Origin: JAGVSV01 sp050952845
Lineage (GTDB): Bacteria; Bacillota; Clostridia; Christensenellales; Aristaeellaceae
Length of the DNA stretch: 64,000 nt
Direction: 5' to 3'
Assembly: GCA_050952845.1 (NCBI GenBank)
Contig: JBMNLP010000001.1
Location: 2,604,001 to 2,668,000 of the forward strand
Part shown: positions 26,451 through 34,800 of the stretch, piece by piece
How positions within the stretch are numbered: position 1 is the first letter of the stretch
Layout of the letters: the number at the start of each line of letters is the position of its first letter
Position numbers and translations under genes: made by a program
Notes under the pieces: generated by a model
What the model was told of the DNA's origin: nothing
Databases searched by the model: none
Seen by the model: only the letters and a program-made list of their open reading frames with translations

Positions 26451-26612
26451 AGAGCAAATTCACTTATCATGGCGCAGTTACAGACTTGTCTTTTTGCCTC
26501 TGGCTTTGTCGCTGTTCACTTAGCGTAGCGCTGCTACGCCTGCGTTCACGCTCCTTGTCAGAGGCAAAAATCCTACGCTGCTTTGTACGCCATGATTGCG
26601 TAATTTGCTCTA
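26450..26612. repeat. Family B miniature element, copy 1 (159 bp plus TA duplications)
   Basis: The core runs 26452-26610, starting GAGCAAATT and ending AATTTGCTC, with TA on each side (26450-26451, 26611-26612). It contains GCGTAGCGCTGCTACGC at the centre and is in the opposite orientation to copy 2. TA duplications and small size fit a MITE mobilised by an IS630/Tc1-mariner-type transposase. No coding capacity. Confidence 0.85.
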
Positions 26613-26627
26613 AAAAGTAAAACAATA

Positions 26628-27602
26628 TCAGAACTTGACGATCTTCTGCTCCCTATCGGATACGTAAGCCTGCTCTAACAGCTCGGTCAGCGCAATGCCG
26701 CGCTCTAAGTCGTAGGGAATGGGCGTGCCCTTGATGATGCCGTCCAGCCACACGCGGATGGCAGGGGGCAGCACAGCGGGCAGCGTGTCCGGCGTGAACC
26801 AGCCTTTGCCAAAGCGCTCGGCATGGATGCGGATGACGTTCCCCACCTGCACGATGGCGCCCTTGGTGCCCAGCAGCTCAAAGCAATTGGCCTGATAAGG
26901 GGATACAAACGATGTCTCCAGCACGGCGATGGCTTTGTTTTCAAACTCCACCACCGACACGGCGTTGTCGTCCACGCCGTTTAAAGCATAGCTGTTGTTG
27001 AACATGCTGGCGATGCGCACGGGCTTGCCCAGCAGGTAGGCTGCCGTATACATGGGGTGGCAGCCCAGGTCCATCATGGCGCCGCCGCCGGCATCCTCGG
27101 GCTTATACCAGTAATCCGGCAGCCAGCCTGCGGAGGAACCGTCATGAGCAGTGCGCATGCGCATGTAGTGGATGTCGCCCAGCCAGTTTTCCGCCACAGC
27201 CTGGTGGCACAGCTGCGCGATGGGCTGGGTGAGGTGGGGATGGGAAATGCAGAACTTGATCCCGCTCTTCCTCACTTCGTCGGCAATGGCATGGCACTCT
27301 GCCACGGTGGGCGCCAGCGCCTTCTCGGTGAATATATGCTTGCCATGGCGGGCAGCGCGGATCATGACATCCTTGTGGTGGGTGGTGGGCGTGTTGACGG
27401 CAACAGCGTCCACATCCTCCCTGGCCAGCGCCTTTTCAATATCGGGTTCAAAAGGAACGCCCAGCTCCTTCGCCCAGGCGGCGCCGCGCACGGCGTCCTC
27501 GTCCCACACGCAGCTGACCTTTGCGTCAGGCTGGCTGTTGATGTCCCTGGCATAGCCCTCAGCATGCACGTGCCACTTGGAAAGCATCAGAATGTTGACC
27601 AT
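26628..27602 (-). CDS. Gfo/Idh/MocA-family oxidoreductase
   Basis: 324 residues. The Rossmann N-terminus is divergent (VNILMLSKWHVHAEGYARDI instead of GxGxxG). VDAVAVNTPTTHHKDVMIRA, the catalytic-lysine motif HIFTEKALAPTVAE and the family motif GGGAMMDLGCHPMYTAAYLLG are clear. The usual reaction is NAD(P)-dependent oxidation or reduction of a sugar or cyclitol hydroxyl. The lack of a standard glycine-rich loop is worth noting. It is the last of five minus-strand genes with gaps of 5-21 bases, and GGAGG lies before its ATG. Confidence 0.8.
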   Translation of the reverse strand: MVNILMLSKWHVHAEGYARDINSQPDAKVSCVWDEDAVRGAAWAKELGVPFEPDIEKALAREDVDAVAVNTPTTHHKDVMIRAARHGKHIFTEKALAPTVAECHAIADEVRKSGIKFCISHPHLTQPIAQLCHQAVAENWLGDIHYMRMRTAHDGSSAGWLPDYWYKPEDAGGGAMMDLGCHPMYTAAYLLGKPVRIASMFNNSYALNGVDDNAVSVVEFENKAIAVLETSFVSPYQANCFELLGTKGAIVQVGNVIRIHAERFGKGWFTPDTLPAVLPPAIRVWLDGIIKGTPIPYDLERGIALTELLEQAYVSDREQKIVKF

Positions 27603-27623
27603 GATAAACCTCCTATATATTCA

Positions 27624-28727
27624 TCAGTATTTGGGGATGACGATCTCCACCTCGCGCTTCAGCTTGCTGGAGCGGTAGATGCCGTCGCAGATCGCCTGGT
27701 TGATGACGATGTCGTCGCAGGGAACGGGCGCAGGGCCGTCCGTTTTTACCGCGTCCACAAAGGTGCGCATTTTACCCTGCCATTCGTTGATGGGGCGATC
27801 GCCTTCGTAGGCATTGAACGGGATGGTGGGCAGCACCATGGAATCGATGTGCTGGCCATTGACGTCGGTATAGTACATGACGCGGCTGGCGCGGTCGTGT
27901 TCGTCGGATACGGAGCGGATTTTGATGCCGCCCTCGGTGCCCAGCCACAGGGTGTCGCCCAGGGTATCGGCGTGCATCGCCCAGCTTTGCTTGAACACAA
28001 AGGTGATGTCCCCCTCCAGACGGATCAGCGCGATGGAAAAGTCATCTACGTCAAAGGTGTCGGCCCCGGGCCAGTACTTGGGGTTGGTGCCGAAATGGTC
28101 GGTGGCAATGGCAGACACCGTCAGGGGCTTGGGATAGCCGATGGCGTGCATGCACTCATCAATGGAATAGCAGCCGATGTCGCCCAGACAGCCAAAGCCG
28201 GCCTTGGAGGCATCCACAAAGGTACCCGCCGGGATGCCCCGCCGCCTGCCGCCGCCGGACTGCACGTAGTACACCTTGCCCAGCGCGCCGGACCGGATGA
28301 TGCCGTCCACCTTCTGGCGCATGTAGTTGTGCCGGGGCTGGAAGCCGATGCTGAGGAACTTGCCGGTTTTTTTCGATGTCTTCGCCATGTCCACCGCTTC
28401 CTGCAGGGTGAAGCTCATGGGCTTTTCGCACAGCACGTGAACGCCTGCCTCCAGCAGTGCGATGGTGCACTCGGCGTGGGTGGTGTTGTAGGTGCACACG
28501 CTGGCGCCGTCCATCTGCACGTGCTTCACCATGGTGTGCACGTCCTCAAAGTCCTGTGCCTTGGTCAGTCCGTACCTGTCTAAAAACTTGCGTGCCTTAC
28601 CCGGCACGATGTCGCAGCCGCCGACGATTTCCACGTCGTCAAACTGTCGGTACCATTCCATGTGCGCGCCCGCGATGCCGCCGGTGCCCACGATGCCGAT
28701 GCGTACCTTTTTCTTCTCTGTAGCCAT
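27624..28727 (-). CDS. Gfo/Idh/MocA-family oxidoreductase
   Basis: 367 residues with a normal nucleotide-binding loop (VRIGIVGTGGIAGAHMEWYR), TYNTTHAECTIALLEAGVHV, the catalytic lysine in LCEKPMSFTLQEAVDMAK, and GFGCLGDIGCYSIDECMHA in the C-terminal sheet domain. Probably an NAD(P)-dependent dehydrogenase of a sugar or polyol. It lies 19 bases after the glycyl radical enzyme gene and 21 before the next oxidoreductase, so all act in one pathway. GGAGGG precedes the ATG. Substrate unknown. Confidence 0.85.
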   Translation of the reverse strand: MATEKKKVRIGIVGTGGIAGAHMEWYRQFDDVEIVGGCDIVPGKARKFLDRYGLTKAQDFEDVHTMVKHVQMDGASVCTYNTTHAECTIALLEAGVHVLCEKPMSFTLQEAVDMAKTSKKTGKFLSIGFQPRHNYMRQKVDGIIRSGALGKVYYVQSGGGRRRGIPAGTFVDASKAGFGCLGDIGCYSIDECMHAIGYPKPLTVSAIATDHFGTNPKYWPGADTFDVDDFSIALIRLEGDITFVFKQSWAMHADTLGDTLWLGTEGGIKIRSVSDEHDRASRVMYYTDVNGQHIDSMVLPTIPFNAYEGDRPINEWQGKMRTFVDAVKTDGPAPVPCDDIVINQAICDGIYRSSKLKREVEIVIPKY

Positions 28728-28746
28728 ATGCCCTCCTTGATAATGA

Positions 28747-30927
28747 TTATGATGCGGTCAGGATGCGATCCACGACCAGCTTTCGAAACTCAGGCGTCAG
28801 CAGGCAGAAATAGGCGGTGAAACCTGTGACGCGCACCACCAGGTCCGGGTACAGCGCGGGATTTTCATCAGCCTTGAGGATGTCGTCGGCGTTGATGATG
28901 TTGATGTTCAACAGCGTCGCCCCCAAGTCGCATATGGTGCGGATATAAGCAGTCAGCTTGCCGATGGCTTCCGGGGTAGCCGCCATGCCGGGGTCAAGCT
29001 CTAACTGGATGGGCGCCGGGTTGCCGTAGCCCGGCTGGATGGCGCAGATGGCGTTGCTCATGGCGGTCAGCGCGCCGTCCCGGCGGAAGCCGGGGTGGGG
29101 GTTGGCGCCGTGGTTGATGGGTTCGCCCGCATGCCTGCCGTTGGGCGTGGCGCCCACCGCGCTGCCCAGCTGGATGGTGTTGGACCAGCTGAACCAGCCC
29201 GGGATAAACTTCACGCCGTCCCCGTCCAGCGCCACCACAGCGTCGGAAAAGTCCTTAGACAGGCGCTGCGCCCACCAGTCCGCCCTGGTGTTGCCTCCGC
29301 CGTAGCGGTTGGAGGCGGACAGCATGCGGCGGACATATTCGCCGTGCGGACCGGCGAAGTCCGCCTGCAGCAGCGCGTACACCTCCTCCCAGGTGAGGCG
29401 TTTCTCCTGCTCAATGCGCTGCTCCAGCGCCGCGAAGGAATCCGCCACGGTGGCGATGCCTGTGCCGTCGATGCCCATGTTGTAGTACATCGCGCCGCCC
29501 TCCACGATGTCCAGCCCTTTTTCCACCGGGCCCACGCTGATCAGGTTGAGCATCAGCTCCGGCTCATTGAACACCTGGTGCTTCAGATGGAAGCGGATGC
29601 CCCGGCCTGTAGCGTCCACCGCGATGCGCGTATGCTGATCAAACAGGCGGTAAAGCCGCTCGGTGGAGAATACACCGCCCTGCTGCATCATGTCGTCCAG
29701 CGCCACCTGGAATATCCTGGCGTTGTTGGTTTTGACGCAATCGTTGAGGGTGTATTCCAGCCCCGGCAGGCTCATCCAGTGGCAGCCCACCGCCACGCGC
29801 TGCACCGCTAACTCCCGCGAAAACCCTTTGCGCATGAACCCTTCGCTCAGCGCCTGATCGCCCGAAAACCTGGGCCAGCCTTTTTGATGCCTGAACAGGT
29901 ACTCGACGCTTTTGGTCAGAAAGTCGGGGTCCATGTTGTCATGCACCCTGACCGTGATGTTGCAGGAAGCGTTCAGCCAGGACGCAGCCTCCAATATCAG
30001 GTAGCTGATGGGGGACACCAGGTCGTTGCCTTCAGCATCCATGCCGCCCAGCTGGTAGTAATGGGCGTCGTTCAACAGCAGGCAGGCGATGTAAAAGATG
30101 GCTTCCTCTTCCTCTAAAATGCCTTGCGCCCTGTCCCGTTCCCAGTAGGGGCGCAGCACCTCATCCAGCTGGCCGCCGGCGCCGTCCCGGTTGTAGGTGC
30201 GGCTGGCCATGTTGAAGATGCACAGCCACTGGCAAGCCTGGCGCAGGGTGACAGGCGCGTGCTCGATCAGAAAAGCAGTGTCCCTGCGCATCTGCGCTAA
30301 GTTATCAAGAAGCATCGGGTGTGTTTCGACCGTCAGCGCCTCGTCAATGGCAGCTACCGTGCGGCGCAGCCAGTTCTGAATGCCTAAGATCGCGCGCTCC
30401 TCCGCGTCATAGAAGGCATCCTTGCCGGGGTTTTTGATGCGGTGCTCCGCCAGCTTCAGCAGCAGACCGCCCCAGCCTAATTTCAAGCCGATGGTATAGT
30501 CCCCGCCGAAGTGGGCGTCGGCGCCAATGCCGTGCACGATGCCGTACTTGATATGGAAGGGCTTCAGGTCGTCGTAGGGATAGTCCGGGTTGAACCCGGC
30601 GCCTTGCTTCAGCCAGGACATGCAGGTCATCCAGCGGTTGGGAAAGGCGTCGCAGGGGTCGATGAACACGGGGTGCTGCGTCATCAGCTTGTGGAAATTG
30701 CGGCTCCATCCCTCATACCCGTACCAGCTGCCATTGGCGTGGTTGGGAATGGGCTCAAAATGAAAATCCTCCGGCGGCATGATGGCGCCATAGTCGTCGC
30801 CGTCCATGAAGGGGCGGTAGCCGGCCTTGTCCCTGGTGTCCTCGATTTTTCGTTCGCGCAGGATCGCCATGCGCTCCCGGTAGCCCATGGGAGCATCCGG
30901 CGGCAGCTGGTTGATTCTTTCCCTCAT
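28747..30927 (-). CDS. Glycyl radical enzyme of the PFL/dehydratase superfamily, unassigned substrate
   Basis: 726 residues. The C-terminal glycyl radical loop is RVTGFTAYF, with the radical at Gly702, 24 residues from the end, as usual. The active-site cysteine is in VAVGCHWMSLPG (Cys382). Many dehydratase and lyase members (for example CutC or glycerol dehydratase) have GCxE there, supplying a Glu as general base; here it is GCHW, so the chemistry or substrate probably differs. GADAHFGGDYTIGLKLGWGG matches the N-terminal family region. Its activase gene ends 8 bases upstream. Requires strict anaerobiosis. Two Gfo/Idh/MocA enzymes follow, suggesting a sugar- or polyol-like substrate. Confidence 0.88.
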   Translation of the reverse strand: MRERINQLPPDAPMGYRERMAILRERKIEDTRDKAGYRPFMDGDDYGAIMPPEDFHFEPIPNHANGSWYGYEGWSRNFHKLMTQHPVFIDPCDAFPNRWMTCMSWLKQGAGFNPDYPYDDLKPFHIKYGIVHGIGADAHFGGDYTIGLKLGWGGLLLKLAEHRIKNPGKDAFYDAEERAILGIQNWLRRTVAAIDEALTVETHPMLLDNLAQMRRDTAFLIEHAPVTLRQACQWLCIFNMASRTYNRDGAGGQLDEVLRPYWERDRAQGILEEEEAIFYIACLLLNDAHYYQLGGMDAEGNDLVSPISYLILEAASWLNASCNITVRVHDNMDPDFLTKSVEYLFRHQKGWPRFSGDQALSEGFMRKGFSRELAVQRVAVGCHWMSLPGLEYTLNDCVKTNNARIFQVALDDMMQQGGVFSTERLYRLFDQHTRIAVDATGRGIRFHLKHQVFNEPELMLNLISVGPVEKGLDIVEGGAMYYNMGIDGTGIATVADSFAALEQRIEQEKRLTWEEVYALLQADFAGPHGEYVRRMLSASNRYGGGNTRADWWAQRLSKDFSDAVVALDGDGVKFIPGWFSWSNTIQLGSAVGATPNGRHAGEPINHGANPHPGFRRDGALTAMSNAICAIQPGYGNPAPIQLELDPGMAATPEAIGKLTAYIRTICDLGATLLNINIINADDILKADENPALYPDLVVRVTGFTAYFCLLTPEFRKLVVDRILTAS

Positions 30928-30935
30928 ACCTCCTC

Positions 30936-31847
30936 CTATCCGGCGCGGACGGGAATGCCCGCCTGTTCCGCCGCCGACAGCAGCGCTTGCATCCGTTCCT
31001 CCGGCAACGGCCTGGCATCCCGGAAGGGGTTTTCCATGCCCAGGGCGCTGTATTTGTCCCCGCCCAACGGGTTGTAATTGAGCAACTCATAGTACAACAG
31101 CCTGCCGCCCAGATTCGCCACAAACTGCGCGATGGCGGCGATGTCTTCCGGGCTGTCGTTCACGCCGGGGATTACCGGCGTGCGCAGAATCATCGGGATG
31201 CCTGTCTGCGCCAATCGGCGGGCACCCCGCAGGGCATGAGCGTTGCTACAGCCAGTGTAGCGCAAATGAGCCGTTTCGTCCAGCAGCTTGATATCCGCCA
31301 TCACCAGGTCCAGCAGGGGCAGCAGTTCTTTTAGCTGCCCGGCATCATACAGCATGTTGGTTTCTATGGCAGTGTGAATGCCCTCATCACGGCATGCCGA
31401 CAGCAGCGCCATGAGAAAATCCCTTTGCAACATGCACTCGCCACCTGACGCCGTCATGCCCCCGCCGGACTGTTCGTAATAAGGCCTGTCCTGGAGAATT
31501 TGGTCCATCACGTCCTGCACGGTCATGACGCTGCCGCACAGGCGCAGGGCGCCTGAGAAGCATGCCGCGACCACGTCAGGCGTGATGCTGTCCCGTGCCG
31601 GTGGCAGGCCCTGGCGGGCCAGGGTTTCGTCAAAGCCCACGCACGCGCCGCAGCGGATGCACTGCCCGGGCGACACCAGCACCTCCGGCGCCATGCTCAG
31701 GGTTTCCGGGTTATGACACCAGGCGCAGCGGGCATTGCAGCCCTTGAAAAACACCGTGGTGCGGATGCCCGGTCCATCATGCAGCGAGAAGCGCTGAATA
31801 TCGCTCACCACCCCCGATACGGCCCTGTTTTGCCCATTGTTAATCAT
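30936..31847 (-). CDS. Glycyl radical enzyme activating protein (radical SAM)
   Basis: 303 residues from the ATG at 31847 (AGGAGG 8 bases upstream; the GTG at 31856 overlaps the SD). The radical-SAM motif is FFKGCNARCAWCHNPE (CxxxCxxC), preceded by SLHDGPGIRTTVF as in all activases. A ferredoxin-like insert follows with CIRCGAC and later AACFSGAL, enough for one extra [4Fe-4S] cluster rather than the two of many relatives. ASGGECMLQRDFLMALL and LRYTGCSNAHALRGARRL complete the family pattern. It would install the glycyl radical on the enzyme encoded 8 bases downstream. Confidence 0.92.
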   Translation of the reverse strand: MINNGQNRAVSGVVSDIQRFSLHDGPGIRTTVFFKGCNARCAWCHNPETLSMAPEVLVSPGQCIRCGACVGFDETLARQGLPPARDSITPDVVAACFSGALRLCGSVMTVQDVMDQILQDRPYYEQSGGGMTASGGECMLQRDFLMALLSACRDEGIHTAIETNMLYDAGQLKELLPLLDLVMADIKLLDETAHLRYTGCSNAHALRGARRLAQTGIPMILRTPVIPGVNDSPEDIAAIAQFVANLGGRLLYYELLNYNPLGGDKYSALGMENPFRDARPLPEERMQALLSAAEQAGIPVRAG

Positions 31848-31852
31848 GCTCA

Positions 31853-34800
31853 TCACCTCCTGTTGCTATGGTTTTCGCAGGGCGTCAGCGCCCTGGCCTC
31901 CGCCATCATCCGCAGGCTGTCGACCATCTCCGCCACCTTATGCGGCGCGATCATCTTGTTCTCAGCGCTGGCACGATCCAGGATGCCATTGCACTCCATG
32001 ACCAGCAGCGGACAAGCTGCCTGCTTGAGTGCCGTGCTGAGCCTGAACGGTTTCTCCAGCCGGATCCGGCTCCTCTTGGCAAGGGTTTGGGGCGTGATGT
32101 CCGATATGTCCGGATACAGCCTGAACGCATATTTGAGGATTTCAGTCCTCTCACAGCCCAGGGAGGAGGAAATCGTCAGCCGGCCATCAGCGACCACCAG
32201 CGTGATGCTGCCCACGGCATACCCGCCGTCCGCGATCAGCGGCAGGGTCATAGCGCTGTCGCCGGACAGATCCAACGGGATGATCAGATACTTTCCCGGC
32301 TCATATCCTGGCAGGTAATCAGCCAGGTCCAAGCCGGGCAGGCTAAACGCCTCGGCAAAATAACGCTTGCTGAAGCGGATGTTGCGCACAGACAATTCAA
32401 TGCCGCATGCTTTGCAGTGCTTGGCTTGTGTGCCGCTCGTATAGGCGGTGGGCATTTTGGTGATTTCCCATTTGCCTGCCCTGTGCTTCCTGAGCGCTGT
32501 ATCCTGCGTTTCCACGGCGCCGCAGCGCTTACAAGTTCTCATGCGCTGACCAGGAGCGCTGCATGTAGCCGCCACTGTAGTTGTCCACCTGCCATAGGTA
32601 TGCTTCAGCGCAGCCGTAGGCTGCGTTTCTGCAGCACCGCAGCGTTTGCACATTCGTTCACGCAAGCCTTCTTTGCCGCATATAGCGGCAACTTTCATAT
32701 CCCACCGCCCGTAGGCATGCTTCAACGCAGCGATCGTCTGTGTCTCCACAGCACCGCAGCGCTTGCACACCCTTTCACGCAAGCCTTCTTTACCGCAAGC
32801 AGCGGCAACCTTGATTGTCCATCTCCCGTAGGTATGCTTTAAGGCAGATATGGTTTTTGTTTCCGTAGCACCGCAGCGCTTGCACGTCCGCTCGCGTAAA
32901 CCCTCTTTACCACACGTGGCAGCGACTTTAGTCCCCCACCGCCCAAATGTATGTTTCAAGTCATCCATAACCTGCGTTTCCACAGCGCCGCAGCGCTTGC
33001 ACACCCTTTCGCGCAGGCCTTCTTTGCCACAGGTAGCAGCAACTTTAGTTTCCCACCGCCCATAGGCGTGCTGTAGCATGGCTGTAGTCTGCGTTTCCAC
33101 AGCGCCGCAGCGCTTGCACGTCCGCTCGCGTAAACCTTCTTTGCCGCAGGCAGCGGCAACTTTGGTTTCCCACCGCTCATAGGCGTGCTGTAGCATGGCT
33201 GTGGTCTGCGTTTCCACAGCGCCGCAGCGCTTGCACACCCTTTCGCGCAGGCCTTCTTTGCCACAGGTAGCAGCGGCTTTGATCTCCCATCGCCCATAGG
33301 CGTGCTGTAGCATGGCTGTAGTCTGCGTTTCCACAGCGCCACAGCGTTTACATGTCCGCTCGCGCAAGCCTTCTTCACCGCAGGTGGCAACAACCTTGGT
33401 GTTCCATCGTTCGTAGGTGTGCTTCAACGTAGCTGTGGTCTGCGTTTCTACGGCGAAGCACCGTTTACAGTTTCTATGCCGGGTCCCCTTGGCTTCGCAG
33501 GTTGCTGTCTCATCCACGATCCAACTACCGAAATCGTGCTTTCTTGGCGCGACAACGGCTGTTTCTTCATGGCCGCATACCGTACAGGCGCGCCGCTTGG
33601 TGTTGAGCTGGGTGCAGTCGGCCAGCTGGTCCTCTGCCCAGCGCCTGTACTGGTGTTGCTTTGCCGACAATGTTTCGGTCTCCTGCGTGCCACATCGTTT
33701 GCATTGCCTGTGCCTGATTCCCTCGGCTGCGCAGGTAGCTGCCTTGTCCACAATCCAGTTACCAAAATTATGCTTTCTTGGCGCAACAACGGCCGTTTCT
33801 TTATGATCACACACCGTACAGACACGCCGCTTGGTGTTGGTCTGAGTGCAGTCAGCTAACGGATCCTCCGTCCAACGCCCATACTGGTGCTGCTTTGCTG
33901 ACAATGTTCCGGTCTCCTGCGTGCCGCATCGTTTGCATTGCCTGTGCCGGACTCCTTCAGCTTCGCAGGTGGCCGCCTTATCTACGATCCAGCTACTAAA
34001 ATCATGCTTCCTTGGCGCGATAACAGCCGTTTCTTCATAGCCGCATACCGTGCAGACACGCCGCCTGGTGTTGGGCTGGGTGCAGTCAACCAGCAAGTCT
34101 TCCACCCAGCGCCCATACTGGTGCTGCTTTGCTGACAATGTTTCGGTCTCCTGCATGCCGCATCGTTTGCATTGCCTGTTCCGGGTTCCCTCAGCTTCGC
34201 AGGTGGCCGCCTTGTCCATGATCCAACTACCGAAATCGTGCTTTCTTGGCGCGACAACTGCCGTTTCTTCATAGCCGCATACCGTGCAGACACGCCGCTT
34301 AGTGTTGGTCTGAGTGCAGTCAGCCAGCGAGTCCTCTACCCAGCGCCCGTACTGGTGCGCCCTGGGTTTAACCGCCCGTTCCTCCACCTCGCCGCACACA
34401 GCGCAGTAACGCGTTTGCACGCCGCCTTGGGCGCAATCGGTGTATACCTGCGCCGACCAGGGGCTATATGAATGACCCGCTGCCGGTATGGCATACGCCT
34501 CCTCCACGCCGCACAGGCTGCAGCACCGGCTCCGCCTGCCCTGGCTCGTGCAGCCGGCGTCCATCACATCCCAATCGCTGAACGCATGCGCCAAGGGCAT
34601 CGTCAGGCTGGTCTCCGCCTCACCGCACACCGTGCACAAACGCTGCCGCTCACCCGGCAGCCCGCACCGAGCCGGCCTGGTCACCTGGTATGTGCCGTCA
34701 TAGCTGTGCGCCAAACGCTGCACAGGCCTTGTCGCTTCCTCCCCGCAGTGCACACATACGGACCGTTCTTCTCCGGCCAGGGCGCAGGTCGGCGCCCTGG

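Noticed and set aside
27057..28583. 508-codon open frame on the plus strand opposite the two oxidoreductase genes
   Set aside because: It is a mirror of strong codon bias in the real minus-strand genes, has no SD or family motif, and overlaps two clear Gfo/Idh/MocA proteins.
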